Source: CAZRIZ01 sp964625885 (lineage in GTDB: Bacteria; Patescibacteriota; Saccharimonadia; Saccharimonadales; Saccharimonadaceae). Taken from it: a stretch of 23,809 nt of DNA. Shown here piece after piece: positions 1 through 8,017 of this stretch. The position numbers were made by a program, and so were the translations under genes. The stretch lies in NCBI GenBank assembly GCA_964625885.1, contig CAZVBM010000012.1:1-23809 (forward strand), written 5' to 3'. Each line of letters begins with the position of its first letter. Within the stretch, counting starts at the first letter, position 1. A model generated the notes under the pieces. That model ran no database searches and was not told the DNA's origin. It saw only the letters and a program-made list of their open reading frames with translations.

Positions 1-1137
1 CTGCGAATTGATTTGGGTCCAGCGGCCAAAGAGAATGTTTCTGGTGTTGGGCAATACACCAAGCGCTTAGCTGAAGCACTTGGTGCCAGCAGAGATATCG
101 AGGTGACTGGCTTTTATTTTGATTGGCAGCGCAAGCACGCTGAGCCACAAATCGATATTAAATACGCCAGCATCAATTTTCCGCAGCGAATTTACGCCAA
201 ATTGCACCAAATGGGTATTAGACGAGCTTTTGACCGCAAAATGGACCAGGTCGACGCCACGATTTTTCCCAATTTTGTGACTTGGCCGACCAAAAAATCG
301 ACTCTACGCATCACCACCGTTCATGATTTGACTTATCGTTTTTTTCCAGAGACGGTTGAGAAAAAGAATTTGAAATATCTAAAGAAAGTTGTTCCGCAAA
401 CGATCAAAAAAGCTGATCTAATTCTTACGGTTTCCGACACGGTTAAACAAGAGATGATGCAAGAATTCAACATAACCAACGACCGCATCTTAACCCTACC
501 GGTGCCGCCAAACCAAACTTTCTTAAATTTTAAACCGAGTGATAAGCCACTAGCGCCATCACTTAAAACCACTACTAAATACTTTCTACTATTTGTTGGC
601 AACTTTGAGCCGCGCAAGAACCTAAATGTTTTAGTACAGGCCTACCTTCTACTGCCCGAAAAAGTTCGTCAGGAGTGCAGCCTGGTGATCGCTGGCGCCA
701 AGGGTTGGGAGAATAACGATACCCAGAATTTAATTGACGAGGCAGTTGATAACGGCGAGAACATCATCCAAACCGGCAATCTAGAACAAGCGCAGATTGC
801 CCAACTGATGAGCGAAGCGACTGCACTAGTGATGCCATCGGTCTACGAGGGTTATGGCATGCCGGTGACCGAAGCGATGGCGGTTGAGACGCCAGTTATC
901 GCCTCAGATATACCAGTTTTACACGAGTCCAGCGGCGAAGCAGCACTGTTTTTTGATCACAAGTCACCCGAAGATTTAGCTAGAAAGATCGCTCAATTAA
1001 TTTGTCAGCCAGAACTGCGCGCCAAGTTAGTCAAGGCTGGCACCGAACACTTAAAGACCCTGTCTTGGCAAGACAATGTCAATAAATTGGTTGCCAAAAT
1101 TAACCAGCTTTTAGAAGCCAAGGCAACCAAAAACTAG
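1..1137 (+). CDS. Glycosyltransferase family 4-type (GT-B), 5'-truncated
   Basis: Predicted to transfer a sugar from a nucleotide-sugar donor to a cell-envelope glycan or lipid carrier on the cytoplasmic side of the membrane. The frame is open from base 1, reading LRIDLGPAAKENVSGVGQYT, which resembles the N-terminal acceptor-binding segment (R-I-D-x(n)-SGVGQYT) of group 1 glycosyltransferases. The real start is therefore probably just outside the window, and the internal ATG at 13 is unlikely to be it. The C-terminal Rossmann domain has the expected marks: FVGNFEPRKN near residue 195 of the frame, and the nucleotide-sugar binding EX7E-type block PSVYEGYGMPVTEAMAVETP near residue 275. The stop codon lies inside the 5' arm of a strong terminator. 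Sugar and acceptor specificity cannot be read from the sequence. Confidence 0.9.
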   Translation: MRIDLGPAAKENVSGVGQYTKRLAEALGASRDIEVTGFYFDWQRKHAEPQIDIKYASINFPQRIYAKLHQMGIRRAFDRKMDQVDATIFPNFVTWPTKKSTLRITTVHDLTYRFFPETVEKKNLKYLKKVVPQTIKKADLILTVSDTVKQEMMQEFNITNDRILTLPVPPNQTFLNFKPSDKPLAPSLKTTTKYFLLFVGNFEPRKNLNVLVQAYLLLPEKVRQECSLVIAGAKGWENNDTQNLIDEAVDNGENIIQTGNLEQAQIAQLMSEATALVMPSVYEGYGMPVTEAMAVETPVIASDIPVLHESSGEAALFFDHKSPEDLARKIAQLICQPELRAKLVKAGTEHLKTLSWQDNVNKLVAKINQLLEAKATKN

Positions 1138-1158
1138 GTCGATCTGACCTAGTTTTTT
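1131..1158. terminator. Rho-independent terminator of the glycosyltransferase gene
   Basis: A perfect 9-bp stem (AACTAGGTC at 1132-1140, GACCTAGTT at 1146-1154) with loop GATCT is followed by a T-run. A short A-run on the left side means it may also stop transcription of the converging minus-strand gene that ends at 1164. Confidence 0.9.
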
Positions 1159-1163
1159 ATCGA

Positions 1164-1631
1164 CTATAGATTCTTAGCTATGTCGTCGACTTTTTTCTCG
1201 ACGCGACGACGCTTTTTGTCGCCCACCAAGCTGACTATCGCAAAGACGGTAAAGAGGATTGTAAGTCCCAGGTCCTTAGCGTAACCACCAAACAGCTTAA
1301 TCTCTTCTAGTACGGTCTGCCAGAAATCAGCGCTGAAAAAGCCAGCATCGCCGCCAACCATGAGAGCATAATGGTCCCAGGTCTGGACAATGAAGCCAAT
1401 TGCAAAGGCTAGTAAGATTGAAAATACGGCCAAGGTCATTAGTTGAGTAAATTCTTTTTTAGAGATCTGACCGCCCCATTTACCATAAAACCAATGCATA
1501 CCATAAACCACTACAAAAGATACAAAGGCTGGAATAAAACCAATCCGCCAGATGATTAGCCAGAGCACGATGCCCACAACTGCTGGAATCAGCGCCATCA
1601 GCATACCCTTTTTGTGTGTCTTGTTTTGCAT
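1164..1631 (-). CDS. Small four-helix membrane protein, unknown function
   Basis: 155 residues. I do not recognise the family. Hydrophobic segments lie at about residues 10-27, 30-47, 65-83 and 122-140, and the C-terminus is basic (KKRRRVEKKVDD). A tryptophan/aromatic-rich loop (TWDHYALMVGGDAGFFSADFW) sits between the third and fourth helices. It is a single gene with its own promoter (TTGATT-N17-TATAAT at 1660-1688) and is divergent from the small Cys/His protein. It ends next to the bidirectional terminator at 1131-1158. The ATG at 1631 is preceded by AAGGAAA at a normal distance. Function unknown; an integral membrane protein with high probability. Confidence 0.75.
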   Translation of the reverse strand: MQNKTHKKGMLMALIPAVVGIVLWLIIWRIGFIPAFVSFVVVYGMHWFYGKWGGQISKKEFTQLMTLAVFSILLAFAIGFIVQTWDHYALMVGGDAGFFSADFWQTVLEEIKLFGGYAKDLGLTILFTVFAIVSLVGDKKRRRVEKKVDDIAKNL

Positions 1632-1659
1632 AATAATTTCCTTTGGTTACTGGCCGTTT

Positions 1660-1688
1660 ATTATAGTGATAAGCATAAGAAAAATCAA
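1660..1688 (-). promoter_or_regulatory. Sigma-70-type promoter for the 4-TM protein
   Basis: On the minus strand TTGATT (1683-1688) is separated by exactly 17 bases from TATAAT (1660-1665), about 30 bases upstream of the ATG at 1631. Confidence 0.75.
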
Positions 1689-1689
1689 A

Positions 1690-1718
1690 TTGACCAGAAG
1701 CATTTTATTGGCTAAAGT
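1690..1718 (+). promoter_or_regulatory. Sigma-70-type promoter for the small Cys/His protein
   Basis: TTGACC (1690-1695), a 17-base spacer and TAAAGT (1713-1718), about 38 bases before the ATG at 1756. It is back to back with the minus-strand promoter at 1660-1688. Confidence 0.5.
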
Positions 1719-1755
1719 TATATTAGGTGGGAGAACTTTGACACGAGGTGATATT

Positions 1756-2178
1756 ATGACTGAACCAACAAAACCAAGGTGCGACAAGCATCATCGATTT
1801 TTTAGCCAAAAACTCCGTCAACACATCGCTGCTTACCATATCGAAAACGAGTTACCAGTACCCAAAGGCTTATACCAAACTGATAGGATTGATGTTGATT
1901 TTCATACTAAGTTTCACAGAAAGTTTGCCCGCGAATGTTTTGCAGCCAAAGCCGGAAGGCTCATACCCCACCACCAGCCAACAAACTGCGCTCGCTGCAA
2001 ATTTAACCGAATATGCTTCTGCGGCATACCCTTCCTCAATTCACAAGACCGGAACATGATTAACCTGATCCACTCGGTTATCGATGAAACGCCTGGCACA
2101 GCAGAAGACGATGGTTATTCCTGGATGGCGGGTTTGATTCGAAATTTTATCAGCTATGCCATCATACCTCACCTTTAA
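1756..2178 (+). CDS. Small Cys/His-containing protein, unknown function
   Basis: 140 residues from the ATG at 1756, which has the Shine-Dalgarno-like AGGTG at 1746-1750. The frame is open further upstream to 1552, but that extension crosses the divergent promoters and overlaps the opposite gene, so I reject it. I do not recognise the family. The notable part is a cysteine cluster near residues 76-87 (TNCARCKFNRICFC, i.e. C-x2-C-x5-C-x-C), and there are further Cys/His residues at the N-terminus (CDKHH). This suggests a metal-binding, possibly zinc, site. No signal peptide or membrane helix is visible, so a cytoplasmic location is likely. Confidence 0.65.
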   Translation: MTEPTKPRCDKHHRFFSQKLRQHIAAYHIENELPVPKGLYQTDRIDVDFHTKFHRKFARECFAAKAGRLIPHHQPTNCARCKFNRICFCGIPFLNSQDRNMINLIHSVIDETPGTAEDDGYSWMAGLIRNFISYAIIPHL

Positions 2179-2200
2179 ACTGGGGATACCCCCAGTTTTT
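2177..2200 (+). terminator. Rho-independent terminator
   Basis: A 9-bp stem AAACTGGGG (2177-2185) / CCCCAGTTT (2190-2198) with a 4-base loop runs into TTTTT, immediately after the stop codon of the small Cys/His protein. Confidence 0.9.
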
Positions 2201-2202
2201 CA

Positions 2203-2231
2203 TTGACTTTTTAAAGCGATTATGCTATAAT
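2203..2231 (+). promoter_or_regulatory. Near-consensus sigma-70 promoter
   Basis: TTGACT (2203-2208), exactly 17 bases, then TATAAT (2226-2231), with TATGC directly before the -10 box (extended -10). It drives the anchored protein at 2272. This is the best promoter in the window and suggests high expression. Confidence 0.88.
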
Positions 2232-2271
2232 TAAGGTACGGGTTCTTTAAAAATTTAAGGAGGGAACGTAT

Positions 2272-2886
2272 ATGCTAAACAGAAAGCAGAGAAATCGCCT
2301 CAGGAAGGCCTTTGCGATTATGGTTTTGACTATAATTGCAGCAGCGCTCTTTCTGGGCATAATCATCGCCTCGACCACATCAGCTCAAGCGGAGAGTCGA
2401 GGAATGACCATCGTAAACCCTGGCGAAATGGTGTTCGTTAAGTTGAACACCAAGACTGCTGATGGCGAAGTCGAAGTTATGCTCATCGAATTCGATGAAC
2501 GTGGCAAGGGCGCGATCATTATGCAGTTCGATCAGAGTCGCATCATCGGTCGCCCGGTCTCCCCCGGCGACATTAATAGCGTCGCCGAACTGGACGGCGT
2601 AGAAGTGCATTACTTCAAAACCGTCAACAACTTTCTGCGTCGCACCGATTTCGATCAGCTTATGAAAGATATCGATGCCGGCAAAGTTACCGCTTGGGAT
2701 AAGGTAAAATCTTATGCCAAGCAAGGCGGCGCATTCGTATGGGATAAAACCAAGAGTTTTACCCAGTGGATGGACGAGACCGCCGAGTCTATGGCCGACT
2801 ACGCCAGAGAGCAAGAGTGGGACAAGAAAGTTCAAGATACCTTGGATAAAACTTTCACAAAGCTCAATGACTGGTTTGGCAACTAA
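2272..2886 (+). CDS. Membrane-anchored extracytoplasmic protein, unknown function
   Basis: 204 residues. I do not recognise the family. A basic N-terminus (MLNRKQRNRLRK) precedes a hydrophobic segment at about residues 13-35, ending in a SAQA-ES sequence that could be either a signal-peptidase I site or the end of an uncleaved anchor. Residues 45-125 look like a small beta-rich domain, and the C-terminal 70 residues are charged and helical with several tryptophans (WDKVKSYAKQ, WDKTKSF, WMDETAE, WDKKVQD), in a repeating W-D-K pattern. The RBS AAGGAGGG is close to ideal. It is monocistronic, bracketed by a consensus-like promoter and a strong terminator, and so is probably an abundant envelope protein. 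Confidence 0.72.
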   Translation: MLNRKQRNRLRKAFAIMVLTIIAAALFLGIIIASTTSAQAESRGMTIVNPGEMVFVKLNTKTADGEVEVMLIEFDERGKGAIIMQFDQSRIIGRPVSPGDINSVAELDGVEVHYFKTVNNFLRRTDFDQLMKDIDAGKVTAWDKVKSYAKQGGAFVWDKTKSFTQWMDETAESMADYAREQEWDKKVQDTLDKTFTKLNDWFGN

Positions 2887-2897
2887 AGAACCCAACG

Positions 2898-2922
2898 CCC
2901 ACCTCTTGTGAGGTGGGTTTTT
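2898..2922 (+). terminator. Rho-independent terminator
   Basis: Stem CCCACCTC (2898-2905) / GAGGTGGG (2910-2917) with loop TTGT and a following T-run. It ends the anchored-protein transcript just before the converging ABC transporter operon. Confidence 0.9.
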
Positions 2923-2939
2923 CTTTGTGATAAATTTAT

Positions 2940-3659
2940 TTAATCAATGCCTTCAAAGAAATCTTTTAGAGCTGGGTCGGTTTTAGCACGCTCAATCATT
3001 TCGGCTGGCGTACCAAATTTATCAATTCGCCCCTTTTCAATCAACCAAATCTGATCGGCCACGTTAACAGCGAATTCGATATTGTGTGTCACAATAAACT
3101 GCGTCATACCAGTTTCGGCTAATTGTTTAATAATTTTTTCTAATTCAATAACATTAGCCGGATCAAGCGCGCTAGTTGGCTCATCATAGAGCAAGATCTT
3201 TGGATCCATCATGAGTTCACGAGCAATCGCCACGCGTTGCTGCTGACCACCTGATAAGTGATTCGGGTAGGCGCCAATTTTGTCTTCTAGACCAAAATCT
3301 GCTAACAGTTTTTTGGCCTTTTCCCTGGCCTTGACCTCATCAGCTTTGTTGATTTTAACCGGAGCAATCGTCAAGTTGCGCTCAACAGTTAAGTGCGGGA
3401 AAAGATGAAAATTCTGGAAGACCATACCAGAGACAGTCTCAGAACGTGAAATTTCGTTAATCGAGACGTCATCAAGCGTAATGTCACCGCTAGTCGGCGC
3501 CTCAATGCGATTAAGGCAGCGCAGTAAAGTAGTTTTGCCCGAGCCGCTGGCACCGATAATTACCACAACCTGGCCAGCCTGAACTTCGCGATTAATGCCA
3601 CGTAAGACCTGGTTGTCGCCATAGCTTTTAACTAAGTCTTTAATCTTAATTACTGACAC
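2940..3659 (-). CDS. Polar amino-acid ABC transporter ATP-binding protein
   Basis: ATPase that powers import of an amino acid (GlnQ/HisP/ArtP class). All expected motifs are present over 239 residues: Walker A GASGSGKT at 36-43, Q-loop Q82 in GMVFQNFHLFPHLTV, signature LSGGQQQR at 135-142, Walker B ILLYDEP with D159/E160, and the switch histidine in FIVTHN. The start is GTG at 3659, lying 14 bases inside the end of the upstream fused permease gene, with AAAGGA upstream, so the two are translationally coupled. Length is typical for the family. The exact amino acid cannot be assigned. Many CPR bacteria lack amino-acid biosynthesis, which would make an importer important. Confidence 0.95.
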   Translation of the reverse strand: MSVIKIKDLVKSYGDNQVLRGINREVQAGQVVVIIGASGSGKTTLLRCLNRIEAPTSGDITLDDVSINEISRSETVSGMVFQNFHLFPHLTVERNLTIAPVKINKADEVKAREKAKKLLADFGLEDKIGAYPNHLSGGQQQRVAIARELMMDPKILLYDEPTSALDPANVIELEKIIKQLAETGMTQFIVTHNIEFAVNVADQIWLIEKGRIDKFGTPAEMIERAKTDPALKDFFEGID

Positions 3660-5142
3660 TGAGCTTCCTTTCTAGTCGATTAGAGAATCGAGTCAGAATG
3701 GTGGTTAGCAATAGATAAATCAGTGCGGCCGCTGCCAAAGACTCAAAAGCTGTGGCAGTTTGGAAACGAATAATATCAGCGCCACGCATTAAGTCACTGA
3801 GGCCAATCCAACCAACAACTGAGGTCTCTTTGATTAAAGCAATAAACTCATTAACTAGACTCGGTAACGAGTTTTTTAGAACTTGTGGCATGGTAATATA
3901 GCGAATCGTCTGAGTATAATTAAACCCGAGCGATGCCGCCGCCTCCCACTGCCCCTTTGGTAACGCCTCAAAACCAGAACGCAATATTTCAGCAATATAA
4001 GCCGCGCTGTTTAGACCAAAAGCTACTGACGCCACAATGATCTTGGGAAAACCTGGTGCCGAGAATATAACATAATAGAGAATTAATAGCTGCACCAACA
4101 CTGGCGTACCACGAATAACGGTGGTGTAGAGTTTGGCAAGCGACGCTAGTGGATTGAACTTGGCCAATTTGCTGTTTGGTCGCTTTTTCGCCAAGAACTT
4201 TAAGGGTAAAAAGCGTGAAATGCGCAGCATCACAATGATAATACCGAGAATTAGACCCGAAACAACCGAGATAGCTGAAACTAGTAAAGTAATTCCTAGG
4301 CCCTTGACCAGGAACATATAGCGCTCTTCGCCGAACAAAATTTCCTGAGCCGACATCTTCTTATCATCAGTGGCACTCTCTGCTTTAGGACTAAAATATT
4401 TCTCCATCATACTATCATAGGTACCATCGGCTTTAATTCGAGCAATGGTTTTGTTAACTCCAGTTAATAGTTCTGGCTCGCCCTTGCGCATCGCTAGGGC
4501 ATAGTTTTCGGTCGAGAGCCGCTCATCTAGCATTTTAAGTTCTGGTTTGTTACGTAGGTAGTTTTCGGCCGGAGCGTTGTCGATAATCGCCGCGTCAATT
4601 CGACCACTCGACACTTCTTGAAGGACGCCCGGCACAGATGGTAGCTGAATCTTTTCCGCCCGCTCGATTTCGTCAACCATGATATCACCGGTCGTGCCGA
4701 GCTGAACACCGATCTTCTTGCCAACCAGATCCGACTTGGAGTTGATTGTTGGGTTGTCGCGCCGAACGATGATCATTTGTGAAGCTTCGTAGTATGGATC
4801 AGAGAAGTTGACGCTCTTGGCTCGCTCTTCGGTCACACTCATACCAGCCGCCACCAAGTCAATTCGCCCAGCTTGCAAGCCGGCTAGCAAGCCATCAAAC
4901 CCCAGCTGCTCAACTACCAGCTCGCGATTAAGATCGTTGGCTATTTCACGAACTAAATCAATATCAAAACCAACTACCTCGCCTTTCTCAATATATTCAA
5001 AAGGTTCAAAACCAGCGTCAGTTCCAACAATTAATTTTTGCCGCTCGCCCTTTGACTGCAGAGCAAAAAATAAAACGGCACCGATACCAATCACGAGTAG
5101 CAAACTGCTAATCCCAATCAGAATCCGGCGTCGTTTCGTCAT
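3646..5142 (-). CDS. Fused amino-acid-binding protein and ABC permease
   Basis: 498 residues joining two transporter parts in one chain, as in GlnP-type systems. An N-terminal membrane anchor (about residues 7-28, no lipobox cysteine) is followed by a periplasmic-binding-protein-like domain (about 37-262: VGTDAGFEPFEYIEKGEVVGFDIDL..., with GVQLGTTGD and SGRIDAAIID, typical of SBP family 3). The HisM/GlnP-type permease domain follows (about 275-498), with several TM helices, RGTPVLVQL and the EAA loop EAAASLGFNYTQTIRYITMPQ that docks the ATPase. The anchor means the binding domain stays tethered outside the membrane. It overlaps the downstream ATPase gene by 14 bases. Substrate is probably a polar amino acid; this is inferred, not shown. 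Confidence 0.94.
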   Translation of the reverse strand: MTKRRRILIGISSLLLVIGIGAVLFFALQSKGERQKLIVGTDAGFEPFEYIEKGEVVGFDIDLVREIANDLNRELVVEQLGFDGLLAGLQAGRIDLVAAGMSVTEERAKSVNFSDPYYEASQMIIVRRDNPTINSKSDLVGKKIGVQLGTTGDIMVDEIERAEKIQLPSVPGVLQEVSSGRIDAAIIDNAPAENYLRNKPELKMLDERLSTENYALAMRKGEPELLTGVNKTIARIKADGTYDSMMEKYFSPKAESATDDKKMSAQEILFGEERYMFLVKGLGITLLVSAISVVSGLILGIIIVMLRISRFLPLKFLAKKRPNSKLAKFNPLASLAKLYTTVIRGTPVLVQLLILYYVIFSAPGFPKIIVASVAFGLNSAAYIAEILRSGFEALPKGQWEAAASLGFNYTQTIRYITMPQVLKNSLPSLVNEFIALIKETSVVGWIGLSDLMRGADIIRFQTATAFESLAAAALIYLLLTTILTRFSNRLERKLSVSN

Positions 5143-5163
5143 ATTCTTCCCCTATTTGTTTTC

Positions 5164-5169
5164 AGTATA
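5164..5169 (-). promoter_or_regulatory. Likely extended -10 promoter of the ABC transporter operon
   Basis: On the minus strand TATACT, preceded by TGTGC, lies about 22 bases before the ATG at 5142. No convincing -35 box was found. It sits between the end of the TM2-like gene (stop at 5179) and the transporter. Confidence 0.5.
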
Positions 5170-5178
5170 GCACATATT

Positions 5179-5529
5179 TCAGGATTTGGATTTTTTGGCA
5201 GCGATTTTGGTCTTTATTTTGGCATCATACTCAGCATTAGCCTGCTGGCAAGACCAGTAGCCGTCATACATGAACGCCCCAAGCATCAGCAAGCTAGCCA
5301 ATAATGACAGTACACTAGTCTGCCCCGACTCCACTTGTGCGGCCACCTGGTCTGATTTTAGAACCTCGTCAATCGTCGTCTGATAAACCGGGCTGCTAAA
5401 TGTTATATAAAAACTAAGACCTAACGCCACGACCAGAGCCAGACCAAACCAGCGCTTCTTACCACCGATATAGATATAACCAAACCCCGGCACGATGTTC
5501 AAAATTGTTGCTAAAACTGGACTCTTCAT
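5179..5529 (-). CDS. TM2-like small membrane protein
   Basis: 116 residues. The N-terminus NIVPGFGYIYIGGKKRWFG resembles the first helix and conserved turn of TM2-type proteins (P-G-x-G-x-x-Y-x-G followed by a basic/aromatic patch). Hydrophobic segments lie at about 5-20, 27-45 and 72-90, with a lysine-rich C-terminal tail (KIKTKIAAKKSKS). RBS GGAAAGGA precedes the ATG at 5529. It lies 19 bases downstream of the membrane protein ending at 5549, so both may share a transcript. No function is known for this group beyond membrane location. Confidence 0.7.
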   Translation of the reverse strand: MKSPVLATILNIVPGFGYIYIGGKKRWFGLALVVALGLSFYITFSSPVYQTTIDEVLKSDQVAAQVESGQTSVLSLLASLLMLGAFMYDGYWSCQQANAEYDAKIKTKIAAKKSKS

Positions 5530-5548
5530 TTTATAGATCCTTTCCTTA

Positions 5549-6454
5549 TTATTTCAAACGCCTTCCTACTGACGCAATGTCACCAAGCTGACCCGCTATT
5601 CGATGGTCGTCATAGCGACCCGCTCTCTTATCCAGCTTCTCGGCTACCACCTGGACTAGCCGAAAGATTCTCTCGTACTGCTCGGGATTTGATAGATCAA
5701 ACCCGGGCGAACTATAGATATAAAGCTCATCATCAATAATCTCAAAATCATAATTCGCACCATACTCGACCAAATCACTCATTAGATCAATCGTTAGTAT
5801 CTCTAAAGCGTCTCGCTCATAGTCCTTTGGTACATAGGTCTTAAAGTGCTTATCAAAACCACCAGCCAACTCAACCAATTGATCACGCCGGTAGCTAGCT
5901 GGCAAGTTTGAAAAGCGTGACAATAAATTATTGGATCTGCCATCAAGGAGAATATGTGGCAAGTGGCGTGACAGCTTGACACACACAAAACCATACTTAG
6001 CCACCGAGTCCCCTTGCTTAAAAGAATGATTACCAAAATCAAACGGATTCTGACCATCAAACAAGTTATTAGCCGGCACACTAATAATTGGCTTCAGGAA
6101 TATTTGGTTATCGTACTGAAAGATTAAACCAGAAAAATCTCGTAGATGCATTCCGACCAACCAACCGTTAGCCTGAGCAAGTCTAGAAATTCGGTAGAAT
6201 ACTAAAACCTGACGAAATGGGTTAGAAGGCGAAGCAATAAGCATAATCAAAACGGCAACTACGATAAATAGTGGAACCATTGAATTAAAATCAGCCGCCG
6301 AGAACAAAGAAAACCAATGCACTATAATAACTAGTGGCACAATCAGAGTCAGCCCTATAATTATTTTCTGAACTGCAAAAATAGTTTGTCCAAATTTAAA
6401 CACACCTCCAAAGCCAGAAGATTTTTTTAGCGGAGAATAGTCAACTTTTTTCAT
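5549..6454 (-). CDS. Membrane protein of unknown function, coupled to DUF1846 gene
   Basis: 301 residues. Not recognised as a characterised family. A hydrophobic hairpin occupies about residues 27-47 and 58-77 near the N-terminus. The remainder is soluble, mixed alpha/beta, and probably cytoplasmic, with a conserved-looking segment FKTYVPKDYERDALEILTIDLMSDLVEYG followed by YDFEIIDDELYIYSS. That segment is reminiscent of DUF3137-like membrane proteins, but I am not sure of this. Its ATG (6454) overlaps the stop codon of the DUF1846 gene (ATGA), so the two are co-translated. Confidence 0.7.
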   Translation of the reverse strand: MKKVDYSPLKKSSGFGGVFKFGQTIFAVQKIIIGLTLIVPLVIIVHWFSLFSAADFNSMVPLFIVVAVLIMLIASPSNPFRQVLVFYRISRLAQANGWLVGMHLRDFSGLIFQYDNQIFLKPIISVPANNLFDGQNPFDFGNHSFKQGDSVAKYGFVCVKLSRHLPHILLDGRSNNLLSRFSNLPASYRRDQLVELAGGFDKHFKTYVPKDYERDALEILTIDLMSDLVEYGANYDFEIIDDELYIYSSPGFDLSNPEQYERIFRLVQVVAEKLDKRAGRYDDHRIAGQLGDIASVGRRLK

Positions 6455-7935
6455 AACTCCACCAACCCAACGGTCGCGTCAATACCTAGATGACGACAAA
6501 CGATATAATCGCGATCAGACAGTAGTGCTGTCGAGTGCAGTTGGGCACCACGCAATTTATCTAGCTGTTCATAGGCTTTCTTAGCCAACGGATCAGTAGC
6601 GGTTGAGACCGCCAATACTAGCAACACCTCTTCCAGACTTAACTCTGAATTACACATATTAAGCTTATTACATTTCATATCATTAATCGGCTCTAATATT
6701 TCTGGTGGCAATAGTAGCACCTCATCGTCTATTTCGGCTGGCACTTTCAAAATATTTAAAAGCGCCGCCGCCACAGCTGACAAGACCGCGGTCTTTTTGC
6801 CAGTCACAATCCGACCATCAGCCAATTGAATTGCTGCCGCCTGATTGCCGTTATTTAGATTCTTGTCTAGTTTTTTGAGCTTAGCCATTGATTGTTTAAC
6901 CACCTCGCGGTCAAGCGGCGTAGCGGATACGTTTTCCATCAATAACTTCGCGGACTCAACAGCATCGTCGCTAATCTCGCCTAATTGATTATCTAACACC
7001 GTGGCAAAATAGCGGCGAATGATTTCTTGCCGCGCCGCTTCGCGCACCACTGCATCGTCAGTGATCGCTTGGGCAATTACGTTAACACCCATGTCGGTTG
7101 GCGAATGATAAATTTCTTGACCATAAATCCGATCAAAAATTCGCTTTAACACCGGGAACGTCTCAATATCGCGGTTGTAGTTAACCGCTGTCACACCATA
7201 GTGAGCTAGGTGATAGGGGTCGATCATGTTGACATCGTCAAGATCCAGCGTTGCTGCTTCGTAAGCGATATTAACCGGGTGATCAATCGGTAGATTCCAA
7301 ACTGGAAAAGTTTCAAATTTGGCATAACCCACGGTGTGCCCACGCAGCGACTCATGATAAATCTGGCTGAGACAAGTCGCCATTTTACCACTCGATGGTC
7401 CTGGTGCTGTCACCACCACAATATCGCGCTCGGTTTTGATAAAACTATTTTTTCCATAACCAGCCTCGCTAACAATCGTATCGACATCAATCGGATAACC
7501 AGCTGTCCTGGAGTGGAAATGAACTTTGAGATCCATCTTGGCTAATTTCTTAGCAAACGGCTGGACACGTTTTTGGTCGTCAAACAAGGTAATAACCACA
7601 TTGTCCACCATGATATCGCGCTGACGTAAGAATTTAATCATCCTAAGAGCTTCGTCGGCATATGACATATGATTATCAGAGCGAATTTTGTTGCGGTCTA
7701 GGTCGACCGCCGAAACGCAAACTATAACTTCAAGCTTGTCCTTTAAGTTATCAAGAACTTGTATCTTAGATGATGGCTCAAAACCTGGCAAAACGCGCTT
7801 GGCGTGCAGGTCATCAATCAACTTACCGCCAACCTCTAGGTATAGCCGATCAAATTTATTAACCCGCTTTAAAATCTCGGCGGTTTGTAATTTGAAATAT
7901 TTTTCTGAATCGAAACCAGTTTTAATTTTTGTCAT
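6451..7935 (-). CDS. DUF1846 (UPF0371-like) family protein
   Basis: A large cytoplasmic protein of the DUF1846 family. Structures of members are known but no reaction is firmly established. Recognised by the start KIKTGFDSEKYFKLQTAEIL and by VTAPGPSSGKMATCLSQIYHE, YAKFETFPVWNLPIDHPVN, DLDDVNMIDPYHL and TDMGVNVI, all family hallmarks. I prefer the ATG at 7935 (494 residues, RBS AAGGA), which matches where family members begin. A GTG at 7959 would add MNNKKEKQ and has its own weak GGAG, so it remains possible. The SSGKM and phosphate-loop-like glycines suggest nucleotide or phosphate binding; this is inference. First gene of a two- or three-gene minus-strand transcript. Confidence 0.9.
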   Translation of the reverse strand: MTKIKTGFDSEKYFKLQTAEILKRVNKFDRLYLEVGGKLIDDLHAKRVLPGFEPSSKIQVLDNLKDKLEVIVCVSAVDLDRNKIRSDNHMSYADEALRMIKFLRQRDIMVDNVVITLFDDQKRVQPFAKKLAKMDLKVHFHSRTAGYPIDVDTIVSEAGYGKNSFIKTERDIVVVTAPGPSSGKMATCLSQIYHESLRGHTVGYAKFETFPVWNLPIDHPVNIAYEAATLDLDDVNMIDPYHLAHYGVTAVNYNRDIETFPVLKRIFDRIYGQEIYHSPTDMGVNVIAQAITDDAVVREAARQEIIRRYFATVLDNQLGEISDDAVESAKLLMENVSATPLDREVVKQSMAKLKKLDKNLNNGNQAAAIQLADGRIVTGKKTAVLSAVAAALLNILKVPAEIDDEVLLLPPEILEPINDMKCNKLNMCNSELSLEEVLLVLAVSTATDPLAKKAYEQLDKLRGAQLHSTALLSDRDYIVCRHLGIDATVGLVEL

Positions 7936-7985
7936 TTGTTTTTCCTTTTTGTTATTCACCTCACGACTCCCTGTCGCTTATGTTT

Positions 7986-8015
7986 ATTATACACACATGT
8001 TGGCAATTCAGCCAA
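7986..8015 (-). promoter_or_regulatory. Sigma-70-type promoter for the DUF1846 gene
   Basis: Minus strand TTGGCT (8010-8015), an 18-base spacer and TATAAT (7986-7991). The -35 box overlaps the region just after ruvC starts to end (8018). Confidence 0.6.
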
Positions 8016-8017
8016 GA

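Noticed and set aside
1552..1755. N-terminal extension of the small Cys/His protein to 1552
   Set aside because: It would read through both divergent promoters and overlap the opposite-strand gene; the ATG at 1756 has an RBS.
5530..5562. Fourth ECF promoter (minus-strand TTTGAAATAATA before the TM2-like gene)
   Set aside because: No YGTA element at the required distance, and the match overlaps the end of the preceding coding region.
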